NCBI RefSeq assembly: GCF_026626885.1
Contig: NZ_JAPNOA010000058.1
Location: forward strand, 165,910 to 229,909
Direction: 5' to 3'
Source: Parathalassolituus penaei
GTDB taxonomy: Bacteria; Pseudomonadota; Gammaproteobacteria; Pseudomonadales; Oceanobacteraceae
Length of the DNA stretch: 64,000 nucleotides
Made by a program: the position numbers and the translations under genes. Under the pieces are notes generated by a model. It made no database searches and had not been told where the DNA came from. It worked only from the letters and a program-made list of their open reading frames with translations. Below, in pieces: positions 19,741 through 30,712 of the stretch. Within the stretch, counting starts at the first letter, position 1, and the number at the start of each line of letters is the position of its first letter.

Positions 19741-19929
19741 GTCGTGAACCGGTAACAATAAAAGGAAAGCCCGCGGGCGGGGCAGGACTCTAGCCCAGAC
19801 GGCTTGTGGATGCCACTACTGATCAGCCTTTGAGCAGTGCTCTTCCTTTATATACGCCGACCCATGCGCTGAAAAAAAACGGCTGATCCGCTAGTATCGA
19901 GGCAAATTCGGGTGCCGGGACGGAAAATA

Positions 19930-22767
19930 ATGACGAAGCGATCAGGATGGATGCTGGGGATGCTCTGTGTGCTGGGATCACCTTTGTGGGTGAACACAGC
20001 ACAGTCTGAGCCGGTTGAATATGTGCCCGCCGTGGCATGGGGACAACAGAATGACTGGCGTACCCGGCAGTCTGAGCATTTCGAGATTATTTACCCGGAT
20101 GGTCTGCAGTCGACAGCCGAGAAAGCACTGAATATTGCCGAGCAGGTTCGGGCTGATCTGCAACGCTTTTTTGTCCAGATGCCAACCGAACGTACCCTGA
20201 TGGTACTGGTTGATGATTTTGATTATTCCAACGGCTTTTCGACACCGCTGCCGCAGGCGGCGATTCGTTTGTATACCAGTCCACCGGATGGTGGCAGTGG
20301 GCTGGAAGAATACGACGACTGGCTGCATATGCTGATTCGTCACGAATACACCCACACCCTGCATATGGAGTTGGGGCGTGGCCCGGTTACCCGTTCACGG
20401 CAGGTTTTTGGGCGAGCCTTTTTTAACTTTCCGCATTTGTTTACCCCGTCGTTCCTGCTGGAAGGTCTGGCGGTGTATCAGGAAACCAGTCGTGATGGCG
20501 GTTATGGCCGCTTGCAGGGCAGTTTTTACGAAATGGCCATGCGGGCGGAAATGCTGGCCAGTGGTGGTGACGCTATCGGCCAAACAGCTGCGCCGCTGCG
20601 CGACTGGCCACTCGACAAGTCGTACCTGTATGGCGCCTGGTTTATCGATTGGCTGATCACTCACTACGGTGAAGACAAACTCCGCGAATTCCTGTTGTTG
20701 TACAGCGGCCGATTACTGCCTTACGTGTCGCTGGAAGGTGATGCCCGGCGGGTATTTGGTCACTCATTCAGCTTCCTGTGGCTGCAGTTTATGGTCGAGT
20801 GGCAGCAGCGTGCCCGCGACTGGCAACAGCAGCATCCGGATGTGGTGGATGGTGAGCCGGTGCCGGTAGCGACACTGTTCCGGCCGCTGCTGGCAACCGA
20901 TGGCCACTCTTTATATAGCATCGAGCGTAATGGCGATGATCGTGAGGTTGCGCGTCGTCGGTCGCTGGATAACCCCGCTGAGGTCGAAGACCTGTTTTAC
21001 CCGGAAACCAGCCGATCCCTGACCGTTGCGCCATCCGGTGCACTGGCGCTGGTGCGAATTCCGTTTAACGCTGGCGGTCAGGAATGGGGTGATGTTTATG
21101 TCTGGAAATCCGATGAAGAAGAGCGCCTGACGACTCATCTGCGAGCACGCCGTCTGGCCTGGCTCGACGATGGTAAAACCCTGATGGTCAGCCGTCTGGT
21201 GGGGGGGCGCAGTGAGCTGTTAACGCTGGATGTTGCCAGCGCTGTTACCCGGTCGGTCTGGCAAGGGCAGGATGGTGATGTTCTCGGTGAGTTTGATGTT
21301 CGGGCTGACGGCCGTTATCTGGTTGCTGCGATCAAACGTGCCGGTCGCAGCTGGAATCTCGAACAGCTGGATCTGGCCAGCGGTCAGTGGCAAACCCTGA
21401 CGGATACCGCTGCGATCGAAAACTCCCCGCGTTATTTGCCTAATGGCGATGTGTTGTTCAGTGCCGATACCGGCGGGCAATACAACCTGTACCGGCTGAC
21501 CCCTGGCAGCAGTGAACGGCAGCAACTGACCAATGTCAGCACTGCCGCATTTGCGCCGTTGGTGATTGGCGACCAGCTTCTTTATGTGCGCTACACCGCG
21601 CAGGGTTATCGGGTTGAGCAGCAGCCAGTAATGGCACCGGTATTGGCGCAGGCGTCCAATCAGAGTGGTGGTCGTCAGTTTGAATCGGTAGTGCAACTGG
21701 CGTCGCAAACAGCGGTTGCCATGACTCCGGAATCTGCTTATTCCCCCTGGAGCAGCCTTGCTCCCAAAGCCTGGTATCCATCGTTTTCGGCGAACCGTTA
21801 CCACGTTGAGGCGGGTGTTTTGCTGTCGGGCAGTGATGCGCTGGGACGTCATCGTTATACCGCCCAGCTGCGGCAGGATTTCCAGCACGACCTGACGTCC
21901 GGTCTGTTTGATTATGCCCTGGATAACCGCTGGTGGTTACGGGCGCAGCGGGCATTTCGTTATCCGCAGCTGGCAACGGACGATAACGAGCATCTGATCA
22001 TTCAGCGTGATGACATCAGTCTGGAGCGCCATTATTTATGGTCAGCGCTGGAAGACCGTCTGGCCTTGCATGCCGGGGTTGTGTACGCCCGTGAAGACTT
22101 GCGTGACGACGGTGGGGTGCTCTGGACCGGGCCACAACGGTTGCGTCAGGGCCTGACCGGTGTCGCGCTGGAGTTTGATGATCGTGAAGACCTGCTCAAT
22201 GTGCCGGGCGCTGCCTATGGCAGTCGTTGGGATCTGGTGCTGGAAACCAACGACTGGATCGATAGCGACTTTCATGGTGAACAACTGCAAGGGCGCTGGA
22301 ACGAGGTGATCGACTTGCCGGGGCGCGATACCCTGAATCTGCATCTGCATGCCGGTGTGGTTGATCCTGAAGGTGGTGATTTTATGCTGGGGGGCGGCCC
22401 GGAATATGACGAAGAGCTGTTCGGGCGTGATACCGTCAGCCTGATGGGGTATGCCGAAGGTGTTCGTTATGGCACCCGCTATCACAAGGAGCGGATTTCC
22501 TGGACCCATTGGTTGGGGCGTTCTGAACATAACGCACATTTGTTGCCATTCGGAAGTGGCGACTATTCCATGACCCTGTATACCGAAGCCGGTGCAGCCT
22601 GGTCGGCGGGTGAAAAAGCGGAGTGGTTGCCTGCGGTTGGTCTGGAAGCGCATGCCGAGCTGGTGATTGGTTACCGCATGATCATGCCATTGGTACTGGG
22701 AGTTGCCCGAGGTCTGGATGACGAGGGTGAAAGTCAGGTATATCTGGGCGTAGGTGTTAATTATTAA
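19930..22767 (+). CDS. secreted gluzincin-like peptidase fused to a beta-propeller and C-terminal beta-barrel
   Basis: 945 residues from the ATG at 19930 (a GTG at 19912 is in frame). A signal peptide (about 1-26) ends near TAQS. The N-terminal domain (about 28-300) holds His138-Glu-Tyr-Thr-His142 with Glu178 in LLEGLAVYQE 36 residues on, the HExxH + E zinc pattern of gluzincins. About 300-590 has repeated TolB/WD-like strands (for example YLPNGDVLFSADTGGQYNLYRL). About 610-945 is rich in amphipathic strands with alternating aromatics and ends in YLGVGVNY, as in outer-membrane barrels. This suggests a surface or periplasm-facing outer-membrane protease. I know no characterised member; function is unassigned. 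Confidence 0.75.
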   Translation: MTKRSGWMLGMLCVLGSPLWVNTAQSEPVEYVPAVAWGQQNDWRTRQSEHFEIIYPDGLQSTAEKALNIAEQVRADLQRFFVQMPTERTLMVLVDDFDYSNGFSTPLPQAAIRLYTSPPDGGSGLEEYDDWLHMLIRHEYTHTLHMELGRGPVTRSRQVFGRAFFNFPHLFTPSFLLEGLAVYQETSRDGGYGRLQGSFYEMAMRAEMLASGGDAIGQTAAPLRDWPLDKSYLYGAWFIDWLITHYGEDKLREFLLLYSGRLLPYVSLEGDARRVFGHSFSFLWLQFMVEWQQRARDWQQQHPDVVDGEPVPVATLFRPLLATDGHSLYSIERNGDDREVARRRSLDNPAEVEDLFYPETSRSLTVAPSGALALVRIPFNAGGQEWGDVYVWKSDEEERLTTHLRARRLAWLDDGKTLMVSRLVGGRSELLTLDVASAVTRSVWQGQDGDVLGEFDVRADGRYLVAAIKRAGRSWNLEQLDLASGQWQTLTDTAAIENSPRYLPNGDVLFSADTGGQYNLYRLTPGSSERQQLTNVSTAAFAPLVIGDQLLYVRYTAQGYRVEQQPVMAPVLAQASNQSGGRQFESVVQLASQTAVAMTPESAYSPWSSLAPKAWYPSFSANRYHVEAGVLLSGSDALGRHRYTAQLRQDFQHDLTSGLFDYALDNRWWLRAQRAFRYPQLATDDNEHLIIQRDDISLERHYLWSALEDRLALHAGVVYAREDLRDDGGVLWTGPQRLRQGLTGVALEFDDREDLLNVPGAAYGSRWDLVLETNDWIDSDFHGEQLQGRWNEVIDLPGRDTLNLHLHAGVVDPEGGDFMLGGGPEYDEELFGRDTVSLMGYAEGVRYGTRYHKERISWTHWLGRSEHNAHLLPFGSGDYSMTLYTEAGAAWSAGEKAEWLPAVGLEAHAELVIGYRMIMPLVLGVARGLDDEGESQVYLGVGVNY

Positions 22768-22809
22768 CTGACCCACCGGCATAGGCCGGTGTGAACGCGG
22801 AGTGGGTGG

Positions 22810-24375
22810 ATGGATTTTGTCTGGATTCTGGTGGCCTTCCTGTTTGGCTTCGGCTTTAAACAGCTGGGGATGCCACCGTTGGTCGGTTACCTGCTGGCCG
22901 GTTTTACGCTCAATGCTGTCGGGATGAAACCGGCTGAAAGCCTGCAGGGACTGGCAGATCTGGGTATCACCCTGATGCTGTTCACCATTGGTCTCAAGCT
23001 GCACGTAAAGTCGTTGCTCAAGAATGAGGTGTGGGCCAGCAGTGTGGTACACACTGGTTTCTGGATGGTGCTGGTGGTCGGTTTTGTCAGCGTTACCGGC
23101 TGGATCGGCCTGAGCAGCCTGCTGGACATTCCATTGATGACCCAGGTGCTGGTGGGCTTTGCTCTGAGTTTTTCGTCGACCGTCTGTGTGATCAAGATGC
23201 TCGAAGAGGCTTCGGAGTTAAAAGCCCGTCACGGCAAACTGGCGGTCGGGATTTTGGTAATTCAGGATCTGGTGGCGGTGATTTTCCTGGTGATTTCCAC
23301 CGGCAAGGTGCCGTCCATTATGGCCATCGGCCTGATCGGACTGTGGTTCCTGCGGCCGTTGCTGAATCGACTGGTCAGCCAGGCCGGGCACGGTGAATTA
23401 TTACCCCTGATGGGATTTTTTCTGGCCCTGGGCGGGGCGGAGCTATTCCAGCTGGTGCATATGAAAGGGGATCTCGGCGCTCTTTTGATGGGGGTGCTGC
23501 TGGCCAATCATCCGAAGTCGGCTGAGTTGTACAAATCCCTGATGGGCTTCAAGGACCTGTTCCTGATCGGCTTTTTCCTGAGTATCGGTTTTACCGCGCT
23601 GCCGACGCTGGATATGGCGATTCCGGTGCTGGTGTTAACTGCGCTGCTGGTGGGCAAATTTCTGCTGTTTTATGCCTTGTTGCTGTATTTCCAGGTATCC
23701 GGACGCGCGTCCTATCTGGCAGCCCTGTCACTGACCAACTTCAGTGAGTTTGGTCTGATCGTCGCTGATCTCAGTGTGGATAAAGGCTGGATGACCAACG
23801 ACTGGCTGGTGATTATTGCGGTGGCCATGTCGTTGTCGTTTGTACTGAGCAGCTTTATCTATCGTCGTGCGCACCATGTGTATGCGGTGCGTAAAAGTGC
23901 CATCAACCGTTACGAGCGTAGGGGCGCTCACGCGACTTACGAGCGTCCTCATCACGCAGAGGTGCTGATTCTGGGGATGGGGCGGGTAGGCAAGGGCGCC
24001 TATCAGGCGCTGGAACCGGATTATGGCAATCGGGTGTGTGGTATTGAATCGGACCCGGAACGGGTGGCCTATCTCAAGCAGCAGGGCTTTAACCTGGTGC
24101 TGGGTGACGCCGACGATATGGAGTTCTGGGAGAACGTGGGGATCGATTCCATTCGCCTGGTGATGATGGCCTTGCCATCGCATCTGGAAATTATCAGCAC
24201 ACTGGAAATGCTGCGGATGGCCGGCTTTAAAGGCAAGGTCGCTGCTGTGGCTCGTTATGAGGACGAACGTCAGGAGCTGTTACGGCTGGGGGTTGATGTG
24301 GTGTTTAACTACTACTCGGAAGTCGGCGCCGGTTTTGCCGCTGAAAGCCGCCATCTGATTGCGGTCGAAAGTTAA
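22810..24375 (+). CDS. Kef-type monovalent cation:proton antiporter (CPA2) with RCK/TrkA-N domain
   Basis: 521 residues. The membrane part (about residues 1-370) has 11-12 hydrophobic helices with the CPA2 pattern (GVLLANHPKSAELYKSLMGFKDLFLIGFFLSIG is the typical dimer/translocation region). A cytoplasmic Rossmann TrkA-N domain follows: EVLILGMGRVGKGAYQAL is the nucleotide-binding glycine motif, then VLGDADDMEFWENV. No TrkA-C domain is present, making the protein shorter than E. coli KefB/C. Predicted K+ or Na+/H+ exchange across the inner membrane, regulated by NAD(H) or another nucleotide. Single gene, 42 bases after the peptidase gene, possibly co-transcribed. Confidence 0.88.
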   Translation: MDFVWILVAFLFGFGFKQLGMPPLVGYLLAGFTLNAVGMKPAESLQGLADLGITLMLFTIGLKLHVKSLLKNEVWASSVVHTGFWMVLVVGFVSVTGWIGLSSLLDIPLMTQVLVGFALSFSSTVCVIKMLEEASELKARHGKLAVGILVIQDLVAVIFLVISTGKVPSIMAIGLIGLWFLRPLLNRLVSQAGHGELLPLMGFFLALGGAELFQLVHMKGDLGALLMGVLLANHPKSAELYKSLMGFKDLFLIGFFLSIGFTALPTLDMAIPVLVLTALLVGKFLLFYALLLYFQVSGRASYLAALSLTNFSEFGLIVADLSVDKGWMTNDWLVIIAVAMSLSFVLSSFIYRRAHHVYAVRKSAINRYERRGAHATYERPHHAEVLILGMGRVGKGAYQALEPDYGNRVCGIESDPERVAYLKQQGFNLVLGDADDMEFWENVGIDSIRLVMMALPSHLEIISTLEMLRMAGFKGKVAAVARYEDERQELLRLGVDVVFNYYSEVGAGFAAESRHLIAVES

Positions 24376-24767
24376 TCGAGGCAGCGGGCCCTTATAACCT
24401 TGCATGCATCGTCGAACTGGCCCAGCGTAGCTGGCTGCAAAATGCCCATCTGGGCGAGCCGGGATTCACCGCAACGGCCGACCCGGCCGGGGCATGGATG
24501 CCCCGCAAGGCCCGTTGGCACAGGGATGTGCCATCGGGCCGGGGTCGAAACGCCGTTGTCGGGAAATACCGGAGATACGAGCCCAGTCGGGCAAAAGCAG
24601 GGGGAGGCCCGCCCGGCCGGGGGACAAGGTCCCCCAAGAGGGCAAGCGGTGCACCCAATTAACAAGCTGTGCCGATAACATAGCCATCCAGTGTGGGTAC
24701 ACGGCTGAATAATGTCTATCCGGGCTTAACGGATCGAATTCGCCGTTTGTTTTTGGAACGCGAAAAA
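24376..24767. other. GC-rich multi-hairpin region
   Basis: The centre (about 24420-24665) is far more GC-rich than its surroundings and contains three strong hairpins. CGGGGCAT-GG-ATGCCCCG is at 24488-24505. GGCCCG(T)TGGCACA-GGGA-TGTGCCA(T)CGGGCC is at 24509-24540. GGGGGAC-AAG-GTCCCCC is at 24619-24635. Several 70-97 codon frames are open on both strands purely from composition. None has start signals or recognisable protein content. A structured RNA or repetitive extragenic element is possible. Confidence 0.55.
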
Positions 24768-25316
24768 TCAGTCTTCCGGTTGTTCCTGACGTAACAGTGC
24801 CAGCACTTGCTTCGGTGTTGTCAGACGCTCGGGCAGGTTTTCAGTCCAGGCAAAACCCTGCTGGTGGACGTGTTTTAACAGGTCGTACAGTGGCTGCCAG
24901 TAATCTTCGACGTCGTAACAGATGCAGGCTTTTTGATGGTTGCCAAGGCCTGCCCAGCACCAGATTTCCATCAGCTCATCGAGAGTGCCGATGCCGCCCG
25001 GCAGGGCAATAAAGGCATCGGCGAGGTCGGCCATCATGGCCTTGCGCTGGTGCATGTCACGCACCAGATGAAAGCGGGTCAGGCCTTTGTGGCCGTGTTC
25101 GCGCTCCGCCAGGTTGTCGGGCATAACGCCGATGACTTCGCCACCGGCAGCCAGAGCGGCGTCGGCAACAATCCCCATCAGGCCAGCCTTGCTGCCACCG
25201 TATACGATACCAATACCGGCTTCGGCCAGACGGGTAGCCAGCTCGGCAGCGGCCGTTGCGTAAGCAGGATTAACGCCGGGGCGCGAGCCACAATAAATAG
25301 CGACGGTTCTGATCAT
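24768..25316 (-). CDS. LOG family protein (nucleotide 5'-monophosphate phosphoribohydrolase)
   Basis: 182 residues. Rossmann-like LOG family with the signature PGGIGTLDELME near residue 105 and the upstream YGGSKAGLMG and MHQRKAMM elements that form the active site. Family members hydrolyse cytokinin riboside 5'-monophosphates or other NMPs to free base plus ribose phosphate; bacterial members often act in purine turnover. Starts at ATG 25316 (AIYCGSRPG near the N-terminus is the usual pattern). Single gene on the - strand, about 100 bases after phoH. The physiological substrate cannot be deduced. Confidence 0.9.
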   Translation of the reverse strand: MIRTVAIYCGSRPGVNPAYATAAAELATRLAEAGIGIVYGGSKAGLMGIVADAALAAGGEVIGVMPDNLAEREHGHKGLTRFHLVRDMHQRKAMMADLADAFIALPGGIGTLDELMEIWCWAGLGNHQKACICYDVEDYWQPLYDLLKHVHQQGFAWTENLPERLTTPKQVLALLRQEQPED

Positions 25317-25425
25317 GATGTGTTCGTGTCCTGAAAGAGTCTTCTGACAGCATAGTCATTCAGGGCGGGATGTCACACCCCGGGAGCCGGGGCGTGACGG
25401 TTATATCGACAAAACAATACGAGTG

Positions 25426-26805
25426 TTAGAGATGGGTCTCGGCGTATTCCGCCAGCTCGGAACGCGGTGAGCCTTCGAGGTGAATGGTGCCGCCGTGTGA
25501 AAACTCCTTGAAGCGCTCGATCAGGTAGGTCAGGCCTGAACTGATCGGGGTCAGGTACGGGGTATCAATCTGGGCAAGGTTGCCCAGGCACACCACTTTG
25601 GAGCCACTGCCGGCACGGGTGATGATGGTTTTCATCTGGTGGGGTGTCAGGTTCTGGCATTCGTCGATCAGGATCAGGCTGTGCTGGAAGCTGCGACCAC
25701 GGATGTAGTTCAGGGATTTGAACTGTAATGGCACCTTCTGCAGGATGTAATCAATGCTGCTGTTGGCGTGCATATCGTCGCTGTGCAGGGCTTCGAGGTT
25801 GTCGGTAATCGCGCCCAGCCATGGCTCCATTTTTTCCGCTTCGGTACCGGGCAGGAAGCCGATGTCCTCGTCCAGACCACGGGTTGAACGGGTGGCAATA
25901 ATGCGACGGAACTGGTTGGTGGCAACCGTCATTTCAATGGCCGCAGCCAGCGCCAGAATCGTTTTACCCGAGCCTGCCTGACCACTGAGCGTCACCAGAT
26001 GGATATTCGGGTCGAGTAACAGCAACAACGCCAGCGCTTGTGGCAGGTCGCGTGGTTGCAGACCCCAGGCGGTTTGCGACATCAACTGTTCGATGGGCAG
26101 ATCCTGTACGATGGCTTCGTCGTCGCTGAGGTCGGTAACCCGGCCAACAAAGCCTTTTTCATCCACCAGAAAACGGTTCACATAGAGTTTTTCCGGCAAG
26201 TTGGCGCGTGGAATCCGGTGATAGGTGCCGGTCATGTCGTGGAAGGTTTCGACCTTGTCCTGGCTGTCCCAGAATGAATTCGGGTACACGTGGTAACCGG
26301 TTTCCAGCATCGACACGTCGGTCAGCAGTTGGTCGTTATGGTAGTCCTGTGCGCCGACCCCACAACTGCGTGCCTTCAGACGCATGTTGATGTCTTTGGT
26401 GATGAGGACAACCTCGCGCCGGGAATTGCGTTCCTGCAGGCTCACCAGACTGTTGATGATCTTGTTGTCGTTCAGGTGTTGCGGCAGCGTGGCATGATGG
26501 TGTTCGAGGGTATCCAGCAAAATCGAGAAGGTGCCTCGGGTTGAACCGTCCGGGCGTACAATCGGCACCCCTTTGGCTATTTCTTCCGGTGAGGCATCAC
26601 CAATAATCTTGTCGATCTGGCGAATGGCTTCACGGCAATCGGTGGCAATCGACGCCTTGCCGATTTTCAGTTTGTCGAGTTCCTCCAGCACAGTCATTGG
26701 CACCACGACCTGATGTTCCTCGAAGTTGTGAATCGAAGCGGGGTCGTGGATCAGCACATTGGTGTCCAGCACATACATCTTGGTGGTGATTTTACGCGCG
26801 GCCAT
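25426..26805 (-). CDS. PhoH family protein with N-terminal PIN domain (PhoH2/YlaK type)
   Basis: 459 residues. The PIN-like RNase domain (about 8-160) opens with YVLDTNVLIHDP, whose Asp is a metal ligand, and has the second acidic cluster near LITKDINMRLKA. The PhoH ATPase domain (about 240-455) has Walker A GQAGSGKT at 275-282 and Walker B LILIDECQNLTPHQ. PIN-PhoH proteins act as ATP-dependent RNA unwinding and cleaving enzymes in characterised homologues. AGGAGAG precedes the ATG at 26805. No antitoxin-like gene sits upstream, so it looks like the stand-alone housekeeping form. Confidence 0.92.
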   Translation of the reverse strand: MAARKITTKMYVLDTNVLIHDPASIHNFEEHQVVVPMTVLEELDKLKIGKASIATDCREAIRQIDKIIGDASPEEIAKGVPIVRPDGSTRGTFSILLDTLEHHHATLPQHLNDNKIINSLVSLQERNSRREVVLITKDINMRLKARSCGVGAQDYHNDQLLTDVSMLETGYHVYPNSFWDSQDKVETFHDMTGTYHRIPRANLPEKLYVNRFLVDEKGFVGRVTDLSDDEAIVQDLPIEQLMSQTAWGLQPRDLPQALALLLLLDPNIHLVTLSGQAGSGKTILALAAAIEMTVATNQFRRIIATRSTRGLDEDIGFLPGTEAEKMEPWLGAITDNLEALHSDDMHANSSIDYILQKVPLQFKSLNYIRGRSFQHSLILIDECQNLTPHQMKTIITRAGSGSKVVCLGNLAQIDTPYLTPISSGLTYLIERFKEFSHGGTIHLEGSPRSELAEYAETHL

Positions 26806-27119
26806 GATGGCACTCTCCTGGTTGCAGGGTCAGCGAAGCAAGCGAATCGGAATCGAAACGTACCGGCAAGCAGTAGGCCGGGGCAGTGGTGTGTTGGATT
26901 TGTGGGAGTGTGAGGCCCATCGGCCTCGCTTCGGAGAGAAGCAGGATGGGGGGGTAATGGCTGCGGTGAATCATTACCGCATGGTACGTGCCGACCGGTG
27001 TAACAACCGGTTGGTGCAGGGTGGTGTTGACGGGCAACATCCGCCTCCCTCCGTGGGTGTTATCCTTACTATGGCTCGGGAATGGGACGTTGCCAAGTCT
27101 GACGATACAAATCCTTTGG
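26806..27119. other. intergenic region upstream of phoH
   Basis: 314 bases separating phoH from the end of the chemoreceptor gene. A 138-codon + frame covers it but runs into the receptor in antisense and has no recognisable content. A GAGGCC-CATC-GGCCTC hairpin lies near 26911-26926. No clear promoter boxes. Confidence 0.45.
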
Positions 27120-28622
27120 TCAGAACAACTCCACGTCGTTGCTGGCCGGGGCTTCGTTGCTGCCTTCGTACATGAGTTTTTCTTCGGTGAGTTTGTCGAT
27201 CAGCTTGATCAGTTCGTTACTGTTGGATTCGATTCGTGCAAAGCCTTCGCGCAGGGTTTGATGCTCCTGGATGTTTTTGCGCCAGTCGCCTTTTTCAATG
27301 ATGCGCAGCAGCTTGTCCATGTCGTTATGGATCAGTTCGTGCAGAGGCTCAATAGCGGCATAGGATGGCAAATGGCTGAAGTGGCTACGGCCAATTCCGG
27401 AGTGATACCACTGTCCCAGGCGTGTATTGCGTGCTGGAATATCCACGGCTTTCCATGCATCCGACTGGTTTCCTAACTCCAGCGCCTGATAACCATTCTG
27501 GACATAAATCATGTGGTCCACTTTCACCAGTGAGGCAAAACTGACGATTTCGGAATAACTGATGCGCTGATAGGTTTGCTGGGCAATATTGGCAAGATCA
27601 TTAAACGATTGCTCGAAGGTCAGAGTTGAATTATGTACCGACTCACTGAGACTCGACATATTGTCGGCGGAGTTTGCCATGTCATTGCCGCTGCGGGTGA
27701 AGCGTTCCATCAGTTCGCCGATGTTAGCCGTGGCCGAGCGGGTGCTGTCGGCCAGCGTTCGTACCTCATCGGCAACCACCGCAAAACCACGTCCCGCAGA
27801 TCCCGCGCGGGCGGCTTCAATGGCGGCATTAAGGGCCAGCAGGTTGGTGCGGGCGGCAATGCTGTCGATTAATGCCAGAACCTTGGTGATCTCCTGGGTC
27901 TGATGCTGCAGTTCCCGTGATGTGCTGCAAATCGAATGCGCCATGGCGGTTTGTTCCTGCAGGCGGCGGATTACCTCCCGGATATCAGTCAGCGCTTCGG
28001 TCGACAGATGGACTCCCTGGGAAGAGAAATGCTCGACATGAATCATTTCGTCGGCGACCTTGGAAAGATCGTGCTGATTCCGATTGAGGTTGGTAATCAG
28101 GCTGAGGGTTTTGGTGTGGCTGATATTACTTTCCAGTTCCTGGCAGTGTTGTAGAAAGTGGGCATGTTCCATGGACTGCAAACTGGTCGCAATCTTGTCG
28201 AGGGATTCTTTCAGCTGGCCGCGCAGGCCCTGACTCAGTGGCTTGCGGTAATAATTATTGGATGATGCTTCACGGAACGAGGCTTCTACTTCCCGGATAT
28301 AGGTTTCGACCTGATCCAGAAAGCTGTTGACCCGCCGCGCCAGAATGCCGATGTTGCTATCCTCCGATACTCCGGTCAGACGCGGCTGCAGATTCCCCGC
28401 AACGGCTTCGCCCAGTACGCGTTCCAGCTGCTGGCGTTGCTGCTTGAGGGCGCGGAACTGCACCAGCCGTACAACCGTCATGAAGACGAACAGGAGGCCC
28501 GAGACCAACAGACTGATCGCGGTGACATGTTCGTCGTACATGATGATCAGGCTGATGGCCCAACACAGCATGCCCAGCAGGTGGACCCTGGCCGGATTAG
28601 AGTGAAAGGACAAATTCCGCAT
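27120..28622 (-). CDS. methyl-accepting chemotaxis protein with C-terminal CZB domain (Aer-like receptor half)
   Basis: 500 residues from the ATG at 28622; the frame is open 114 bases further upstream, inside the PAS gene. Two close hydrophobic helices (about 15-30 and 36-55) form a membrane hairpin. A HAMP-like coiled region and the signalling domain follow. The hairpin tip [20 protein letters not shown] (252-271) and [15 protein letters not shown] are the CheA/CheW contact. The end (about 355-445) is a CZB zinc-binding domain with His370, [11 protein letters not shown], His428 and His432. The canonical Cys before RLG is Thr400. With the PAS gene upstream it makes a split Aer-type energy-taxis receptor. 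Confidence 0.88.
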   Translation of the reverse strand: MRNLSFHSNPARVHLLGMLCWAISLIIMYDEHVTAISLLVSGLLFVFMTVVRLVQFRALKQQRQQLERVLGEAVAGNLQPRLTGVSEDSNIGILARRVNSFLDQVETYIREVEASFREASSNNYYRKPLSQGLRGQLKESLDKIATSLQSMEHAHFLQHCQELESNISHTKTLSLITNLNRNQHDLSKVADEMIHVEHFSSQGVHLSTEALTDIREVIRRLQEQTAMAHSICSTSRELQHQTQEITKVLALIDSIAARTNLLALNAAIEAARAGSAGRGFAVVADEVRTLADSTRSATANIGELMERFTRSGNDMANSADNMSSLSESVHNSTLTFEQSFNDLANIAQQTYQRISYSEIVSFASLVKVDHMIYVQNGYQALELGNQSDAWKAVDIPARNTRLGQWYHSGIGRSHFSHLPSYAAIEPLHELIHNDMDKLLRIIEKGDWRKNIQEHQTLREGFARIESNSNELIKLIDKLTEEKLMYEGSNEAPASNDVELF

Positions 28623-29097
28623 AACTGGCGTATTCCTTTTTGATCGCTCGCCACAGCTCGGATGAGGAACGTGGAATCTGCTCCTCCTTGCTGTGAGCAA
28701 GTTCGATTTCACGCATACGTTGGTATACGGGTTCAATCACATTGATGGCCTGACGTTTCGGGCAGCGACGCGTGGAAATGTAACCGCTGTGACGACCGTT
28801 TTCATAAACCGGCGCAACACTGGCAAATGCCCAGTAGAACCCGCCATCCTTGCAGCGATTCTTGATGTAACCAAAAAACTCCTGCTCCTGGCGCAAGTGA
28901 GACCACATCAGCTCGAATACGGCTCTTGGCATATCCGGATGACGCACAATGTTCTGGGGTTTTCCCAGCAGCTCGCGTTCGCCATAACCGGAATATCGGC
29001 AGAATTCCGGATTTGCGTAGGTAATCAGGCTGTTGATGTCGGTCTTCGACACAATCAGGACATCATCGTCCAGCAGCAATTCTTGTCCGGATGACAC
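28597..29097 (-). CDS. PAS domain protein, Aer-like sensor half
   Basis: 166 residues. A single PAS domain (about 10-120) of the Aer type: [38 protein letters not shown] and [11 protein letters not shown] closely follow the FAD-binding PAS of Aer receptors that monitor redox state. The C-terminal ~45 residues are helical ([15 protein letters not shown]). The stop lies 26 bases beyond the start of the MCP gene, in a different frame, so the two overlap and are translationally coupled. In Pseudomonas and E. coli the same modules are one polypeptide. FAD binding is inferred from family. Confidence 0.9.
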   Translation of the reverse strand: MSSGQELLLDDDVLIVSKTDINSLITYANPEFCRYSGYGERELLGKPQNIVRHPDMPRAVFELMWSHLRQEQEFFGYIKNRCKDGGFYWAFASVAPVYENGRHSGYISTRRCPKRQAINVIEPVYQRMREIELAHSKEEQIPRSSSELWRAIKKEYASYAEFVLSL

Positions 29098-30390
<1,293 letters not shown>

Positions 30391-30445
30391 TAGACCCTGA
30401 TGCTTCTGGCCTCTGGTGGTTTATGACCTGGGCCCGATGATCTGA

Positions 30446-30477
30446 AAAGCCGGTTATCCCTGATAACCGGCTTTTTT
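30446..30477 (+). terminator. rho-independent terminator of trxB
   Basis: AAAGCCGGTTATC / GATAACCGGCTTT stem of 13 bases with a two-base loop, followed by TTTT, about 55 bases past the trxB stop. Confidence 0.93.
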
Positions 30478-30482
30478 ATGAC

Positions 30483-30560
30483 GGTTCTTTTATTACGGTT
30501 CTGTTAGTGCCGTTCTTCTACTGCTGATCTGTTATTGCTGTTCTTTTACTGCTGATCTGT
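30483..30560. repeat. degenerate tandem repeat between trxB and the LysR gene
   Basis: GTTCTTYTACTGCTGATCTGT occurs at 30512-30532 and 30540-30560 with one mismatch (28-base period). Weaker copies of GGTTCTTTTATTA precede it. It lies inside the 320-base gap before the LysR gene, which otherwise shows no clear promoter. Confidence 0.6.
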
Positions 30561-30712
30561 CAGGTGTTCGGGATTTTTTGGAATCTTTGGGAATGGAACA
30601 GGCTGATTTCCCCAATTTGTTCAGCAAATGGCCAATGACTGCCTGTCTTGCTGGCAATTGGGCAGGAATAATCCCCAACGATGGAATCTTGCTTGGTGAA
30701 CTGCACCGCTCG

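Noticed and set aside
24400-24702. Several overlapping 70-97 codon frames on both strands in the GC-rich island
   Set aside because: Open in many frames at once because high-GC sequence lacks stop codons; no start signals and no domain.
26759-27175. 138-codon + strand frame upstream of phoH
   Set aside because: Runs antisense into both phoH and the chemoreceptor gene, with no domain or start signal.
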